Of a stretch of DNA of 64,000 nt, positions 8,011 through 15,567 are shown piece after piece. The stretch lies in the NCBI RefSeq assembly GCF_013141865.1, contig NZ_RCST01000001.1, forward strand, positions 4,526,001 through 4,590,000. The letters are read 5' to 3'. A program made the position numbers and the translations under genes. Within the stretch, counting starts at the first letter, position 1. Each line of letters opens with the position of its first letter. The DNA comes from Methylomonas sp. ZR1 (lineage in GTDB: Bacteria > Pseudomonadota > Gammaproteobacteria > Methylococcales > Methylomonadaceae). The notes under the pieces are model-generated. The model did not search any database. It was not told the origin of the DNA and saw only the letters and a list, made by a program, of their open reading frames with translations.

Positions 8011-9330
8011 ATGAAAATTACGGTGTTTGGCAGTGGATATGTGGGTTTGGTGACGGGCGCCTGTCTGGCCGAAGTGGGTAATCAAGTGCTGTGCATGGAT
8101 GTCGACCAGCGCAAAATCGACCAACTTAAACAAGGCATCATCCCGATTTACGAACCGGGTTTGGATGAAATGGTCAAGGATAATGTCGCCGCCGGCCGCT
8201 TGAGCTTTACCACTGATGTTAAAGAGGCCGTGGATTTTGGCTTGTTTCAATTCATCGCCGTTGGTACGCCACCGGACGAGGACGGTTCGGCCGACTTGAA
8301 ATATGTGTTGGCAGTGGCGAAAAGCATCGCCGAACACATGAGCGATTACAAAATCGTCGTCGATAAATCCACCGTGCCGGTCGGCACTGCCGACAAAGTC
8401 AAACAGGCCATCAAGGATGTATTGGCCGAGCGCAGTCAGGAATTGGAGTTTGACGTCGTCTCCAATCCGGAGTTTTTGAAAGAAGGCTCGGCACTGGACG
8501 ATTTCATGAAACCGGACCGCATTATCATCGGCACCGACAACCCTAGAACCGCCGAATTGTTGAAAGCGCTGTACGCACCGTTCAACCGCAGCCGGGAGCG
8601 GGTCATCACCATGGACATCCGTTCCGCTGAACTCACCAAATACGCCGCTAACGCGATGCTGGCCACCAAAATCAGTTTCATGAACGAATTGGCCAACCTT
8701 GCGGAGCGATTGGGTGCGGATATTGAAAACGTCCGGCACGGCATAGGCTCCGACAGTCGTATCGGTTATAGCTTTATTTATCCTGGCTGCGGCTATGGCG
8801 GCTCCTGTTTTCCGAAAGATGTGAAAGCGTTGGAACGCACCGCGCGCGATTACGGTTATCAAGCCGAATTGCTCAGTGCGGTGGAAAACGTCAATGACCG
8901 GCAAAAGCACCGTCTGTTTGAAAAAGTTTCCACGCATTATCCGAACGGAGTGAAAGGCAAAACCTTTGCCTTGTGGGGCCTGGCGTTTAAACCCAACACC
9001 GACGACATGCGCGAAGCACCCAGCCGGGTATTGCTGGAAGCCTTGATTGATGCCGGTGCCACAGTCCGAGCCTACGACCCGGAAGCAATGGAAGAAGCGC
9101 ACCGTATTTACGGCGATAAAGCCGGATTGGTGTACTGCGCCAAGCAGGCGGACACTCTAAGCGACGTGGATGCATTGATCATCGTCACCGAATGGAAGCA
9201 GTTCCGCAGCCCGGATTTCGACGATTTGGGTCGCTTGTTGAAAGACAAGGTGATATTCGATGGGCGGAATATGTATGAGCCGAGGTTGGTTAAGCAGTTT
9301 GGGTTGCAGTATTACGCGATTGGACGGTAA
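8011..9330 (+). CDS. ugd: UDP-glucose 6-dehydrogenase
   Basis: The 439-aa enzyme oxidises UDP-glucose twice to UDP-glucuronate, a precursor of capsule, exopolysaccharide and lipid A sugars. It shows the NAD site [12 protein letters not shown] (residues 7-18), D30 at the end of the second strand, E-L-T-K-Y-A-A-N-A with the catalytic lysine K210, and the catalytic cysteine C266 in [11 protein letters not shown]-terminal UDP-binding domain includes F-K-P-N-T-D-D-M-R. Length and start match the family. It ends just before the accessory islet; a hairpin at 9337-9356 follows the stop. Confidence 0.96.
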   Translation: MKITVFGSGYVGLVTGACLAEVGNQVLCMDVDQRKIDQLKQGIIPIYEPGLDEMVKDNVAAGRLSFTTDVKEAVDFGLFQFIAVGTPPDEDGSADLKYVLAVAKSIAEHMSDYKIVVDKSTVPVGTADKVKQAIKDVLAERSQELEFDVVSNPEFLKEGSALDDFMKPDRIIIGTDNPRTAELLKALYAPFNRSRERVITMDIRSAELTKYAANAMLATKISFMNELANLAERLGADIENVRHGIGSDSRIGYSFIYPGCGYGGSCFPKDVKALERTARDYGYQAELLSAVENVNDRQKHRLFEKVSTHYPNGVKGKTFALWGLAFKPNTDDMREAPSRVLLEALIDAGATVRAYDPEAMEEAHRIYGDKAGLVYCAKQADTLSDVDALIIVTEWKQFRSPDFDDLGRLLKDKVIFDGRNMYEPRLVKQFGLQYYAIGR

Positions 9331-9336
9331 CTCTCT

Positions 9337-9356
9337 CCCTCTCTTGCAGGAGAGGG
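9337..9356 (+). terminator. Hairpin after ugd (dispersed-repeat type)
   Basis: CCCTCTC (9337-9343) pairs with GAGAGGG (9350-9356) across a 6-base loop just past the ugd stop. The sequence with the following GGCGGGGTGAGG resembles a short repeat found many times in gammaproteobacterial genomes. No T-run follows directly. Confidence 0.4.
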
Positions 9357-9403
9357 GCGGGGTGAGGAGAATTAAAATCATGCCTCATTGTTTTTCTTGG
9401 AAG

Positions 9404-9654
9404 GTGTCGCTGGCGCGACGGCTTTAATTTAATGTCGGGTCTCGGCCCGACAGCCGAGGTACTTTCTTTTGCTCCGCCAAAAGAAAGTACCCAAAGAAAA
9501 GGCGGCCCGGATGCCGCTTATTCCCTGCGCTCCTCGCTTTTGAACGGGGTCGCCGAAAGGGGCTTCCTGCCCCTTCGGCAACGCGATGCATCCCTGCATC
9601 GCCCCTACGGGCTGTTCCGTTCAAAAGCTCCGGTGCTCGGCGCGGCATACGGGA
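9404..9654 (+). repeat. Structured inverted repeat, copy A (left end of islet)
   Basis: This 251-bp unit matches the reverse complement of 10971-11221 with the same length and only scattered changes, so the two copies face each other around the islet. It folds into several hairpins: GTCGGG/CCCGAC (9434-9451), a 14-bp stem GGTACTTTCTTTTG/CAAAAGAAAGTACC (9458-9491), and GCGATGCA/TGCATCGC (9583-9602). The open frame running through it is not supported as a gene: the repeat carries the same frame in opposite orientations with indels and no recognisable domain. Confidence 0.85.
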
Positions 9655-9691
9655 AAAAACCGTCCCGGAATTGAAAGTCGGTTGATTCCCT

Positions 9692-9716
9692 CGTTCCCAC
9701 GCGCCGCGTGGGAATG
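9692..9716. repeat. Short palindromic dispersed repeat
   Basis: TTCCCACGC (9694-9702) and GCGTGGGAA (9706-9714) form a 9-bp stem with a 3-base loop. The unit resembles the CGTTCCCACG...CGTGGGAATG palindromes scattered through many proteobacterial genomes. Between it and the intron remnant (9717-9896) I see no gene. Confidence 0.55.
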
Positions 9717-9896
9717 CAGACTATCCGCGCCAGCGGTAACATTAGACCAAGCTATCAAACGAGGTCAATCGTACAGGCGGAGCTTGGGGTGTTGCGAAAA
9801 GCATTGTCCTACACAAAGTCCTGGGCAATGGCACGTTGAGGCGTTATGGTTTAGTTGTGCCATCAGAACTCTCAACAGCTTGGGCTGTTGGATTCA

Positions 9897-9960
9897 ACCG
9901 CCGGATGCGGAAAACCGCATGTCCGGTGGTGTGGCAGAGGTGACGGGCGCAATCCCGTCA
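9897..9960 (+). mobile_element. Group II intron remnant (domain V hairpin, possible domain VI)
   Basis: Bases 9897-9930 fold into a 34-nt hairpin with the exact layout of group II intron domain V: a 9-bp lower stem with a central G-T pair, a 2-base bulge (TG) on the 3' side, a 5-bp upper stem and a 4-base loop. The lower strand carries a CGC triad, the form I associate with IIC-class introns. The loop is AAAA, not the usual GNRA. A second hairpin TGACGGG/CCCGTCA (9941-9960) sits where domain VI should be. No reverse transcriptase gene is present, so this is a 3' relic; sequence just upstream (about 9820-9896) may belong to it. Confidence 0.6.
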
Positions 9961-9981
9961 TCCCGAGCCGATCCGAATGCT

Positions 9982-10045
9982 TTAAGGCCAACATACGGCG
10001 CAATACGGCTGCGCCTATTGACGCCCTACGAATTGCGCCTTATGG
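9982..10045 (+). repeat. Direct repeat, first copy
   Basis: The segment TTAAGGCCAACATACGGC onward, with the palindrome GGCGCAATACGGCTGCGCC, recurs in diverged form at 10185-10250. It resembles a common proteobacterial intergenic repeat built on CGCAATACGG. Confidence 0.5.
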
Positions 10046-10048
10046 CCT

Positions 10049-10108
10049 TGCCGCACCCCTTCGGGCTATTCCCGCCGAAAGCTCCGGTGCTCGGCGCGGC
10101 ATACGGGA
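10049..10108 (+). repeat. Partial third copy of the islet repeat
   Basis: About 60 bases ending GCTCGGCGCGGCATACGGGA repeat the last part of copy A (about 9595-9654) in the same orientation. The rest of the unit is missing, so this is a truncated or partly deleted copy inside the islet. Confidence 0.7.
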
Positions 10109-10184
10109 GAAAACCATCCATTGATTTGGAGGTTGTGTAGAATTGGAAGCTATAGGGTACATAGCGCCAACGTATTGCACTCAT

Positions 10185-10250
10185 TTGAAGGCCAATATTC
10201 GGTGTCATACGGCTAACGCCTATCATATCCTATGCATTGAGGCTTATGCG
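10185..10250 (+). repeat. Direct repeat, second (diverged) copy
   Basis: It aligns with 9982-10045 (AAGGCCAATATTCGG...TACGG, then GCCTAT and GAGGCTTATG) at a rough two-thirds identity. It overlaps the left core of the attC-like site, which weakens the case that this core is a real recombination site. Confidence 0.45.
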
Positions 10251-10291
10251 GTTCCGCTTTTATTGCTTGTTCTTTTAACTAATTGTTAGCC
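10211..10291 (+). other. attC-like site before the HEPN gene
   Basis: GGCTAAC (10211-10217) and GTTAGCC (10285-10291) are exact inverted 7-mers 81 bases end to end, and the next gene starts 7 bases after the right one. The same GGCTAAC recurs at 10950-10956 with that gene's stop codon inside it. This is the plan of an integron gene cassette. Against it, the cores deviate by one base from the RYYYAAC/GTTRRRY consensus and I see no clear inner L boxes. Confidence 0.35.
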
Positions 10292-10298
10292 ATAAATT

Positions 10299-10955
10299 AT
10301 GCTTAGAGAAACCTTTGCACGCCGTTTTACTGAATTGGAGGCGAGCTTTTCTTCCATCATTTTCACGCCTTATGGCGCGGGAAGGTCTGACAGGCGGGTT
10401 GCCGACGGGCAATGGGAAAAATGGGCGACAAGCGCACAAAGCCTAATTCGTGCAGTATTTGGGGAGCCATCTCCTCACTATCAAAACTTTCTCAAGGCAT
10501 ATGGGAACTGCCGTGGAGCAGAACACAGTGTAAGAACTTTGAATGCACTATTTCTCAGCGCAAAAGAGGACTTTGAGGGCGGTTATGTATTCGATGTTGA
10601 GTTAAGGGTTTCCGGTGAGGTATTCGGCGACTTTATAGCGCTCGCCCGCAAATCTCTTACTGAAGGACACAAAGACGTTGCAGCCGTTCTTGCCTGTGCT
10701 GCACTCGAAGATGCCCTTAAGCGATTTGCTGATGCCAATGGACTTGTTGTCGGAGACAAGACCATGCAAGAAGTAGTAAATGCATTGAAGTCGGCAGGCC
10801 TTGTTGTGGGTGCTCAGAAGACTCTGCTGGACGCGATGCCTAGAATTAGAAACCTTTCTATGCATGCTGAGTGGGACAAAATCGCCGAACCAGATGTAAG
10901 CAGCGTATTGGGTTTCGTGGAACAATTCCTGCTGTCAAAGTTCAGCCATGGCTAA
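10299..10955 (+). CDS. HEPN-superfamily protein, possible RNase (DUF4145-like)
   Basis: The 218-aa soluble protein has a C-terminal all-helical region (about 105-215) containing R-I-R-N-L-S-M-H-A-E-W. There R184 and H189 form the R-x4-H motif used by HEPN ribonucleases in toxin-antitoxin and abortive infection systems. An upstream helix has A-A-L-E-D-A-L-K-R-F, as in DUF4145-type HEPN proteins. The N-terminal 100 residues are not recognised. No antitoxin gene (MNT or other) lies beside it. It is the only gene in the islet, starts 7 bases after GTTAGCC without a clear ribosome binding site, and its TAA lies inside GGCTAAC, as in integron cassettes. Many DUF4145 proteins are uncharacterised, so the activity is inference. 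Confidence 0.65.
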   Translation: MLRETFARRFTELEASFSSIIFTPYGAGRSDRRVADGQWEKWATSAQSLIRAVFGEPSPHYQNFLKAYGNCRGAEHSVRTLNALFLSAKEDFEGGYVFDVELRVSGEVFGDFIALARKSLTEGHKDVAAVLACAALEDALKRFADANGLVVGDKTMQEVVNALKSAGLVVGAQKTLLDAMPRIRNLSMHAEWDKIAEPDVSSVLGFVEQFLLSKFSHG

Positions 10956-10970
10956 CGCAGCGTGGTTCTC

Positions 10971-11221
10971 TCCCGTATGCCGCGCCGAGCACCGGAGCTT
11001 TTGAACGGATTAGCCCGTTAGGGGCGATGCAGGGATGCATCGCGTTGCCGAAGGGGCAGGAAGCCCCTTTTGGCAACCCCGTTCAAAAGCAAGGAGCGCA
11101 GGGAATGAGCGGCATCCGGGTGGCCTTTTCTTTGGATACTTTCTTTTGGCCACGCAAAAGAAAGTATCTCGGCTGTCGGGCCGAGACCCGACTTACAAAC
11201 AACCCGTCGCGCCAGCGACAC
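10971..11221 (-). repeat. Structured inverted repeat, copy B (right end of islet)
   Basis: Read on the minus strand this 251-bp unit equals copy A (9404-9654) with scattered changes. In its long stem the G-C pair of copy A (9459 with 9490) is an A-T pair, so both arms changed together. It begins 14 bases after the HEPN gene's GGCTAAC, removing whatever followed. Bases 11222-11276, up to the end of the permease gene, show nothing I recognise. Confidence 0.85.
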
Positions 11222-11276
11222 ATCACATTAGTCCTTAGACCAGATCAGTTCGAACGGACCAGTTCAGTCCAAAAAG

Positions 11277-12674
11277 TTAGGAAGACCGAAGCTGACTATG
11301 CTTCACCCCATACCCAAAATAAATCAAAAACCCAATCAGCAGCCAAACAAACAAGCGAATCCAGGTATCCACCGGCAATCCCGCCATCAAACTCAAACAC
11401 ACCAAAATCCCGCCAATCGGCACGTAAGGCACGGCTGGGCATTTGAAGTGGCGTTCCATTTCCGGATGGCTGTTACGTAAAATCCAGACGCCGCCGCACA
11501 CCAACACGAACGCGAACAAAGTGCCGATACTGACCAACTCGCCAAGCTTCTCGATAGGCATGAAACCGGCGAGTAAGGAGACCGCGACGCCGACCAGGAT
11601 GGTCGATAAATGCGGTGTTTGGTATTTCGGATGCACCTGCGCGAATAGCGGCGGTAACAATTGATCCTTGGCCATTGAGAAGAAAATCCGGCTCTGCCCC
11701 ATCAACAGCACCAACATCACCGAAGTCAAGCCGGCGATGGCGGCTATTTTAATGATCGGTGACAGCCAGCCCATGCCGACATGGTCGACCGCCAGCGCAA
11801 TGGGTGCTGGGACGTTGAGTTCGGTGTAGGAAATGATGCCGGTCAATACGCCTGCCACCAGAATGTAAAGCAAGGTGCAGACTGCCAGCGAACCTATGAT
11901 GCCGATAGGTACGTCGCGCTGCGGGTTGATGGCTTCCTGGGCGGCGGTGGAAACGGCGTCGAAGCCGATGTACGCAAAGAAAATTACCCCGGCCCCGGTC
12001 AATACGCCACCGAAGCCGAAAGGCATGAAGTTCGACCAATTTTCTCCTGTTTCTATGTGTTGGGAGCCGGCGATGATGAAGACGACAATTACCGACAGTT
12101 TGATTAACACCATGACGAAATTGAAGATGGCCGATTGGCGGATGCCGATCACCAACAGGCCGGTCAGCAATAAAATAATTGCCACCGCCGGCAGATTGAT
12201 GAAGCCGGCTGCGGGGTTGGCCAGATAGGCGGTGGTGAGATAGGTGGGTAAATGCACGCCAAAGTTTTCCAGAAAACTGGTGAGGTAGCCGGCCCAGCCT
12301 ATTGCCACCGTGCTGCTGGCCAGGGCGTATTCCAGGATTAAATCCCAGCCTATGATCCAGGCCATCAGTTCGCCCATCGTCGCGTAAGCGTAACTGTAGG
12401 CACTGCCGGAAACCGGAATCATCGCCGCCAGTTCGCTGTAACACATGGCCGCCAGGCCGCAGGCGATGCCGGCCAAAATGAACGACACTACGATGGCAGG
12501 TCCGGCATATTTGGCGGCGGCGATGCCGGTCAGCACAAAGATGCCGGCGCCGATGACCGCGCCGATGCCCAGGATGGTCAAGTCCTTGGCGGTGAGGGTT
12601 TGCTTTAAGCCGTGTTCCACGTCGGTTAGGGCTTCGACGGATTTGCGTTGCAGTAATTGCTTGGGGATTTGCAT
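11277..12674 (-). CDS. APC-family amino acid permease (YfnA/CAT type)
   Basis: The 465-aa inner membrane protein shows about 12 hydrophobic helices. The first carries the APC motif G-I-G-A-V-I-G-A-G-I-F-V-L-T-G, followed by A-G-P-A-I-V-V-S-F, and G-Y-D-type helix 6 residues (A-Y-I-G-F-D-A-V-S-T-A-A-Q-E-A). Length and order match the bacterial cationic amino acid transporter group (YfnA, about 460). It should import an amino acid with protons; the substrate cannot be set from sequence. It begins 13 bases after the secreted pentapeptide-repeat gene, so both may share a transcript, and it ends next to the islet. Confidence 0.88.
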   Translation of the reverse strand: MQIPKQLLQRKSVEALTDVEHGLKQTLTAKDLTILGIGAVIGAGIFVLTGIAAAKYAGPAIVVSFILAGIACGLAAMCYSELAAMIPVSGSAYSYAYATMGELMAWIIGWDLILEYALASSTVAIGWAGYLTSFLENFGVHLPTYLTTAYLANPAAGFINLPAVAIILLLTGLLVIGIRQSAIFNFVMVLIKLSVIVVFIIAGSQHIETGENWSNFMPFGFGGVLTGAGVIFFAYIGFDAVSTAAQEAINPQRDVPIGIIGSLAVCTLLYILVAGVLTGIISYTELNVPAPIALAVDHVGMGWLSPIIKIAAIAGLTSVMLVLLMGQSRIFFSMAKDQLLPPLFAQVHPKYQTPHLSTILVGVAVSLLAGFMPIEKLGELVSIGTLFAFVLVCGGVWILRNSHPEMERHFKCPAVPYVPIGGILVCLSLMAGLPVDTWIRLFVWLLIGFLIYFGYGVKHSQLRSS

Positions 12675-12687
12675 GAAGTGGTCTCGA

Positions 12688-13443
12688 TTATTTGGAAGAG
12701 GTGGGCTTGACGGAATCGGGCAGGTTTTGGGCGCCGTCGAAGCGCGTTCCGGTCGTCACGGCCTCGGTAAAAATCGCGTCGTGCAATTTGGCTTGCGAGA
12801 AATTGGCGTTGGTCAGATTGGCACCGGTCAGATTGGCGCCGTCCATTTCGGCGGAATACAGATCGGCGTTTTGTAAGTTGGCGTTATTCAGTTTGGCGTG
12901 TTTTAACATGGCCCGGCCAAGCTGGGCGTTGCTGAGATTGGCACCGGTCAAATTGGCGCCTTTCAAGCTGGCGCGCATCAGGCCCATCGATTGATTCTTC
13001 ATGTCCGCCGCCCATTGCACATTGCTGAGATTGGCGTGGCTTAAATTCGCGCCATCCATGATCGCCACTACCCGGCTGCCGCTCATATCGGCGTTGCTCA
13101 GGTCGGCGTGCATCAGGCTGACGCCGAAGATGCTGGTGTTGGCTAGATTAGCGGCGCTCAGCTTGATATTGGTCATCACCGTCAAATCCAGCGTCAGGCC
13201 TTGCAGATTGCTTTTATTCAGATTGGAGCGTCGCAGGTCGGCGCCCCATAAGTCGGCATTGCGAAAATCCAGATTCGACAAGTCCAGGTCGGTTAGATCC
13301 TTACGGCGCAGGTCGGCGGGGTGTTGCTTGTCGGCCTTGGCCAGCATTTGCTCGACTTGGGCGCGGGTGAGATCGGCGGCATGGGCTATGCTTTGACTCG
13401 CCAGAAATAGCGCTAGAAATGTTTTGATCGATAAGTTTGTCAT
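12688..13443 (-). CDS. Secreted pentapeptide-repeat protein
   Basis: This 251-aa protein has a signal peptide (about residues 1-22, ending I-A-H-A). Long runs of A-(D/N)-L-x-x pentapeptides follow, in two blocks (about 50-150 and 155-240), with an L or F at every fifth position as in right-handed quadrilateral beta-helices. Start choice is supported by GGAGG 7 bases before the ATG. Known pentapeptide proteins include DNA mimics such as Qnr/MfpA, but those are cytoplasmic. A periplasmic one has no assigned role, and it could be structural or a binding scaffold. The APC permease gene follows by 13 bases. Confidence 0.8.
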   Translation of the reverse strand: MTNLSIKTFLALFLASQSIAHAADLTRAQVEQMLAKADKQHPADLRRKDLTDLDLSNLDFRNADLWGADLRRSNLNKSNLQGLTLDLTVMTNIKLSAANLANTSIFGVSLMHADLSNADMSGSRVVAIMDGANLSHANLSNVQWAADMKNQSMGLMRASLKGANLTGANLSNAQLGRAMLKHAKLNNANLQNADLYSAEMDGANLTGANLTNANFSQAKLHDAIFTEAVTTGTRFDGAQNLPDSVKPTSSK

Positions 13444-13591
13444 TAAAACCTCCGCAATATTGTCATTGTTGATTCGGATAATCCGCTTGGCAGGACCGTA
13501 TTGTCGTTGATAGTAACAGGGTCACAGACAGACTCAACGAGAAAAATGCTGCCGGGATTGTACTTGGATTTTTCTGGGGATTAAGCGGGAC

Positions 13592-13619
13592 GCGGCCAAG
13601 GGAGGTTGTGGGTGGCCGC
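13592..13619. other. Hairpin in the 13444-13733 intergenic region
   Basis: GCGGCCA (13592-13598) pairs with TGGCCGC (13613-13619) across a 14-base loop. The 290-base spacer separates two divergent genes and must hold promoters for both, but I see no strong -35/-10 pair. Confidence 0.3.
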
Positions 13620-13733
13620 GCGGCCCCAGTTAAACGTAGCTTGCGGAATTGCTGTTACATTACAATGCCTTCGATGAGCCAGATATTTTCGATTTTTTCA
13701 GCGTTGCACCAATCACTCTAAAAGAAACATAAC

Positions 13734-15173
13734 ATGACAGAAACTTCGCTAGCCGCGCTTGTCGTTGATTTGGATGGCACGCTGACGCCCACCGACACCT
13801 TGGTCGAATCGGTATTACAGGTCTGTAAACGGCAGCCGCACGCTATATTCAAATTGCCGTTTTGGTTAGCGAAGGGGCGAGCGGCGTTTAAAGCGCGCGT
13901 GGCGCAAGCATCGGCCCTTGATGTCGAGAATTTGCCTTATCGAACCGATTTGCTGGACTATCTGCGCGCGGAAAAACGCAAAGGTAGACAGTTGGTGTTG
14001 GCTACCGCGGCGCATACCGATATTGCCGATGCGGTTGCCAAGCATTTGGATTTGTTCGATAAGGTGTTAGGCAGCGACGAAAGCCGAAATTTAAAAGGTG
14101 TCAACAAGCTGGAGGCCATCCGCCAGGCAGTGGGGCCGAATTTCATTTACGCCGGCGACAGCAAGGCCGATTTGCCGATTTGGCGAGCCGCGCAAGCCGC
14201 AATCCTGGTTAATACCTCAAAGCCGGTCGCGAAATTTGTGCGGGAACATACACCGATAGAACAGGAATTTACTGCCAACCTGAACCAAATCCGGTTGTGG
14301 TTGCGCGCGCTGCGGGTGCACCAATGGCTGAAAAATTTGTTGATATTCGTGCCGCTGCTAACGGCTTTTTCGTTTGATGATTTGGATAAGTTGGGTACCG
14401 TTGTACTGGGCTTCTTCGGGTTTTCCTTGGCCGCGTCCGCCACGTATATGGGTAACGATTTGTGGGACCTGGACAGCGACCGTAATCATCCGCGTAAGAA
14501 ATTTAGGCCGTTTGCCAGCGCTGAATTGCCCATTCTGAAAGGTCTGGCAGCCGCTTGCGGGTTATTGCTGACCGGCCTGGTGTTAGCGCTCGCCGTGTCG
14601 CAGGCCTTTTTGGGTATGTTGCTGCTGTATTTATTCGTCACCACTACTTATACATGGCTATTGAAATCCTATGTATTGATCGATGTAATGGTGCTATCTC
14701 TGCTGTATACGCTCAGGATTATTGCCGGTTCCGTGGCCGCGTCGGTAGCGACCAGTTCCTGGCTGTTGGCTTTTTCGGTGTTTATCTTTTTCAGTCTGGC
14801 TTTAGTCAAGCGTTGTTCCGAACTGGTCGCTTTGCAACAAAAAGGCCGGGAAACCACACACGGCCGCGATTATCGGGCGGTGGATCTGGTAGTGCTTTGG
14901 CCCTTGGGTGTCAGTTCCGCGTTGTGCGCGGTGGTGGTGTTTGGTTTATTTATTACCTCGGCGGAGACTCAGATACGTTACCTAAATCCGCAGCTGTTAT
15001 GGTTTGTGGCGATAGGCTTGATTTATTGGTTAGCACGCCTGTGGATTAAAACCGCTCGCGGGGAAATGCACGACGACCCGCTGGTGTTTGCGGTTCGCGA
15101 CTTCGGTAGCCGGATCACAGTGCTCTTGATGCTGTTCGCCACATTAGCCGCTCATTTTTCACATTGGGAATAA
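13734..15173 (+). CDS. HAD phosphatase-UbiA prenyltransferase fusion (decaprenyl-phosphate phosphoribosyltransferase-like)
   Basis: The 479-aa protein joins two enzymes. Residues about 1-185 are a HAD hydrolase (V-D-L-D-G-T-L-T near residue 11, A-T-A-A, and G-D-S-K-A-D-L). Residues about 190-479 are a UbiA-family membrane transferase of about nine helices with R-V-H-Q-W-L-K-N-L-L and the metal-binding N-D-L-W-D-L-D-S-D. The R-x-x-Q-W-x-K-N signature is that of decaprenyl-phosphate 5-phosphoribosyltransferase (Rv3806c type). That enzyme makes polyprenyl-P-phosphoribose, whose 5-phosphate a phosphatase then removes; the HAD part could do that step. It heads a tight operon with an EamA/SMR-like protein (3 bases on) and a GT-C enzyme. 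The family is sure, the sugar is inferred. Confidence 0.85.
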   Translation: MTETSLAALVVDLDGTLTPTDTLVESVLQVCKRQPHAIFKLPFWLAKGRAAFKARVAQASALDVENLPYRTDLLDYLRAEKRKGRQLVLATAAHTDIADAVAKHLDLFDKVLGSDESRNLKGVNKLEAIRQAVGPNFIYAGDSKADLPIWRAAQAAILVNTSKPVAKFVREHTPIEQEFTANLNQIRLWLRALRVHQWLKNLLIFVPLLTAFSFDDLDKLGTVVLGFFGFSLAASATYMGNDLWDLDSDRNHPRKKFRPFASAELPILKGLAAACGLLLTGLVLALAVSQAFLGMLLLYLFVTTTYTWLLKSYVLIDVMVLSLLYTLRIIAGSVAASVATSSWLLAFSVFIFFSLALVKRCSELVALQQKGRETTHGRDYRAVDLVVLWPLGVSSALCAVVVFGLFITSAETQIRYLNPQLLWFVAIGLIYWLARLWIKTARGEMHDDPLVFAVRDFGSRITVLLMLFATLAAHFSHWE

Positions 15174-15176
15174 GCC

Positions 15177-15542
15177 ATGCAAATTCTACTGATCGCTATT
15201 TTTAGCATCGTCCTGTCTGTCGCCGCGCAGTTTATGCTGAAACTCGGCATGTCCAGTGTGGATGTCAAGCAGGCGATGGCCGGGCCGCTGACACCACGCC
15301 TGCCTTGGATCGTATTTACCAACAAATTTGTGTTTGCCGGGTTTACCTTATACGGTGTCGGCGCCATAGTTTGGTTGAAGGTTTTGGCATCCTGGGATGT
15401 CAGTAAAGCCTATCCCTTGGTAGGACTGGGTTTCGCATTAACTGTGCTGATCGGCATGCTGCTCGGCGAGACTGTCACTGCTTTCCGCGTCTTGGGCATT
15501 TTGCTGATTTGCGAGGGCGTTTGGCTGGTAGCCAATTCCTGA
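15177..15542 (+). CDS. Small four-helix EamA/SMR-like membrane protein
   Basis: The 121-aa product has four predicted membrane helices, with A-A-Q-F-M-L-K-L-G in the first and a Y-P-L-V-G-L-G-F-A-L segment in the third. This is the pattern of EmrE/EamA-type half-transporters and of ArnE/ArnF, which flip lipid-linked aminoarabinose. It sits between a UbiA enzyme that should make a lipid-linked pentose and a GT-C enzyme that would use one in the periplasm, so a flippase role is a good guess. It starts 3 bases after the UbiA stop. It could also be an ordinary multidrug efflux half-unit, but context argues against that. Confidence 0.75.
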   Translation: MQILLIAIFSIVLSVAAQFMLKLGMSSVDVKQAMAGPLTPRLPWIVFTNKFVFAGFTLYGVGAIVWLKVLASWDVSKAYPLVGLGFALTVLIGMLLGETVTAFRVLGILLICEGVWLVANS

Positions 15543-15567
15543 CCCTATTACGAGATAACTAATAAGT

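Noticed and set aside
7996..9102. Long minus-strand open frame opposite ugd
   Set aside because: It is a shadow of a certain gene: composition is rich in H, R, Q and F as in antisense frames and no family is seen. The same applies to 5148-5984 opposite speA and 20266-21165 opposite ftsA.
9432..9674. Open frame through repeat copy A, with a similar frame on the minus strand at 11018-11221 in copy B
   Set aside because: The two frames exist because the repeat is duplicated in inverted orientation. They differ by small indels, have no domain, and hairpins explain the conservation better than coding does.
9331..11276. Complete mobile integron or transposon
   Set aside because: No integrase, attI, transposase or target-site duplication is seen; only cassette-like edges and repeats are.
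10871..11446. Open frame running from the HEPN gene through copy B into the permease gene
   Set aside because: It overlaps two real genes and a repeat, and shows no domain or ribosome binding site.
12790..13330. Regular 15/30-base periodicity that could be taken for tandem repeats or a CRISPR array
   Set aside because: It follows from the pentapeptide codon pattern A-(D/N)-L-x-x; there are no identical repeats with unique spacers.
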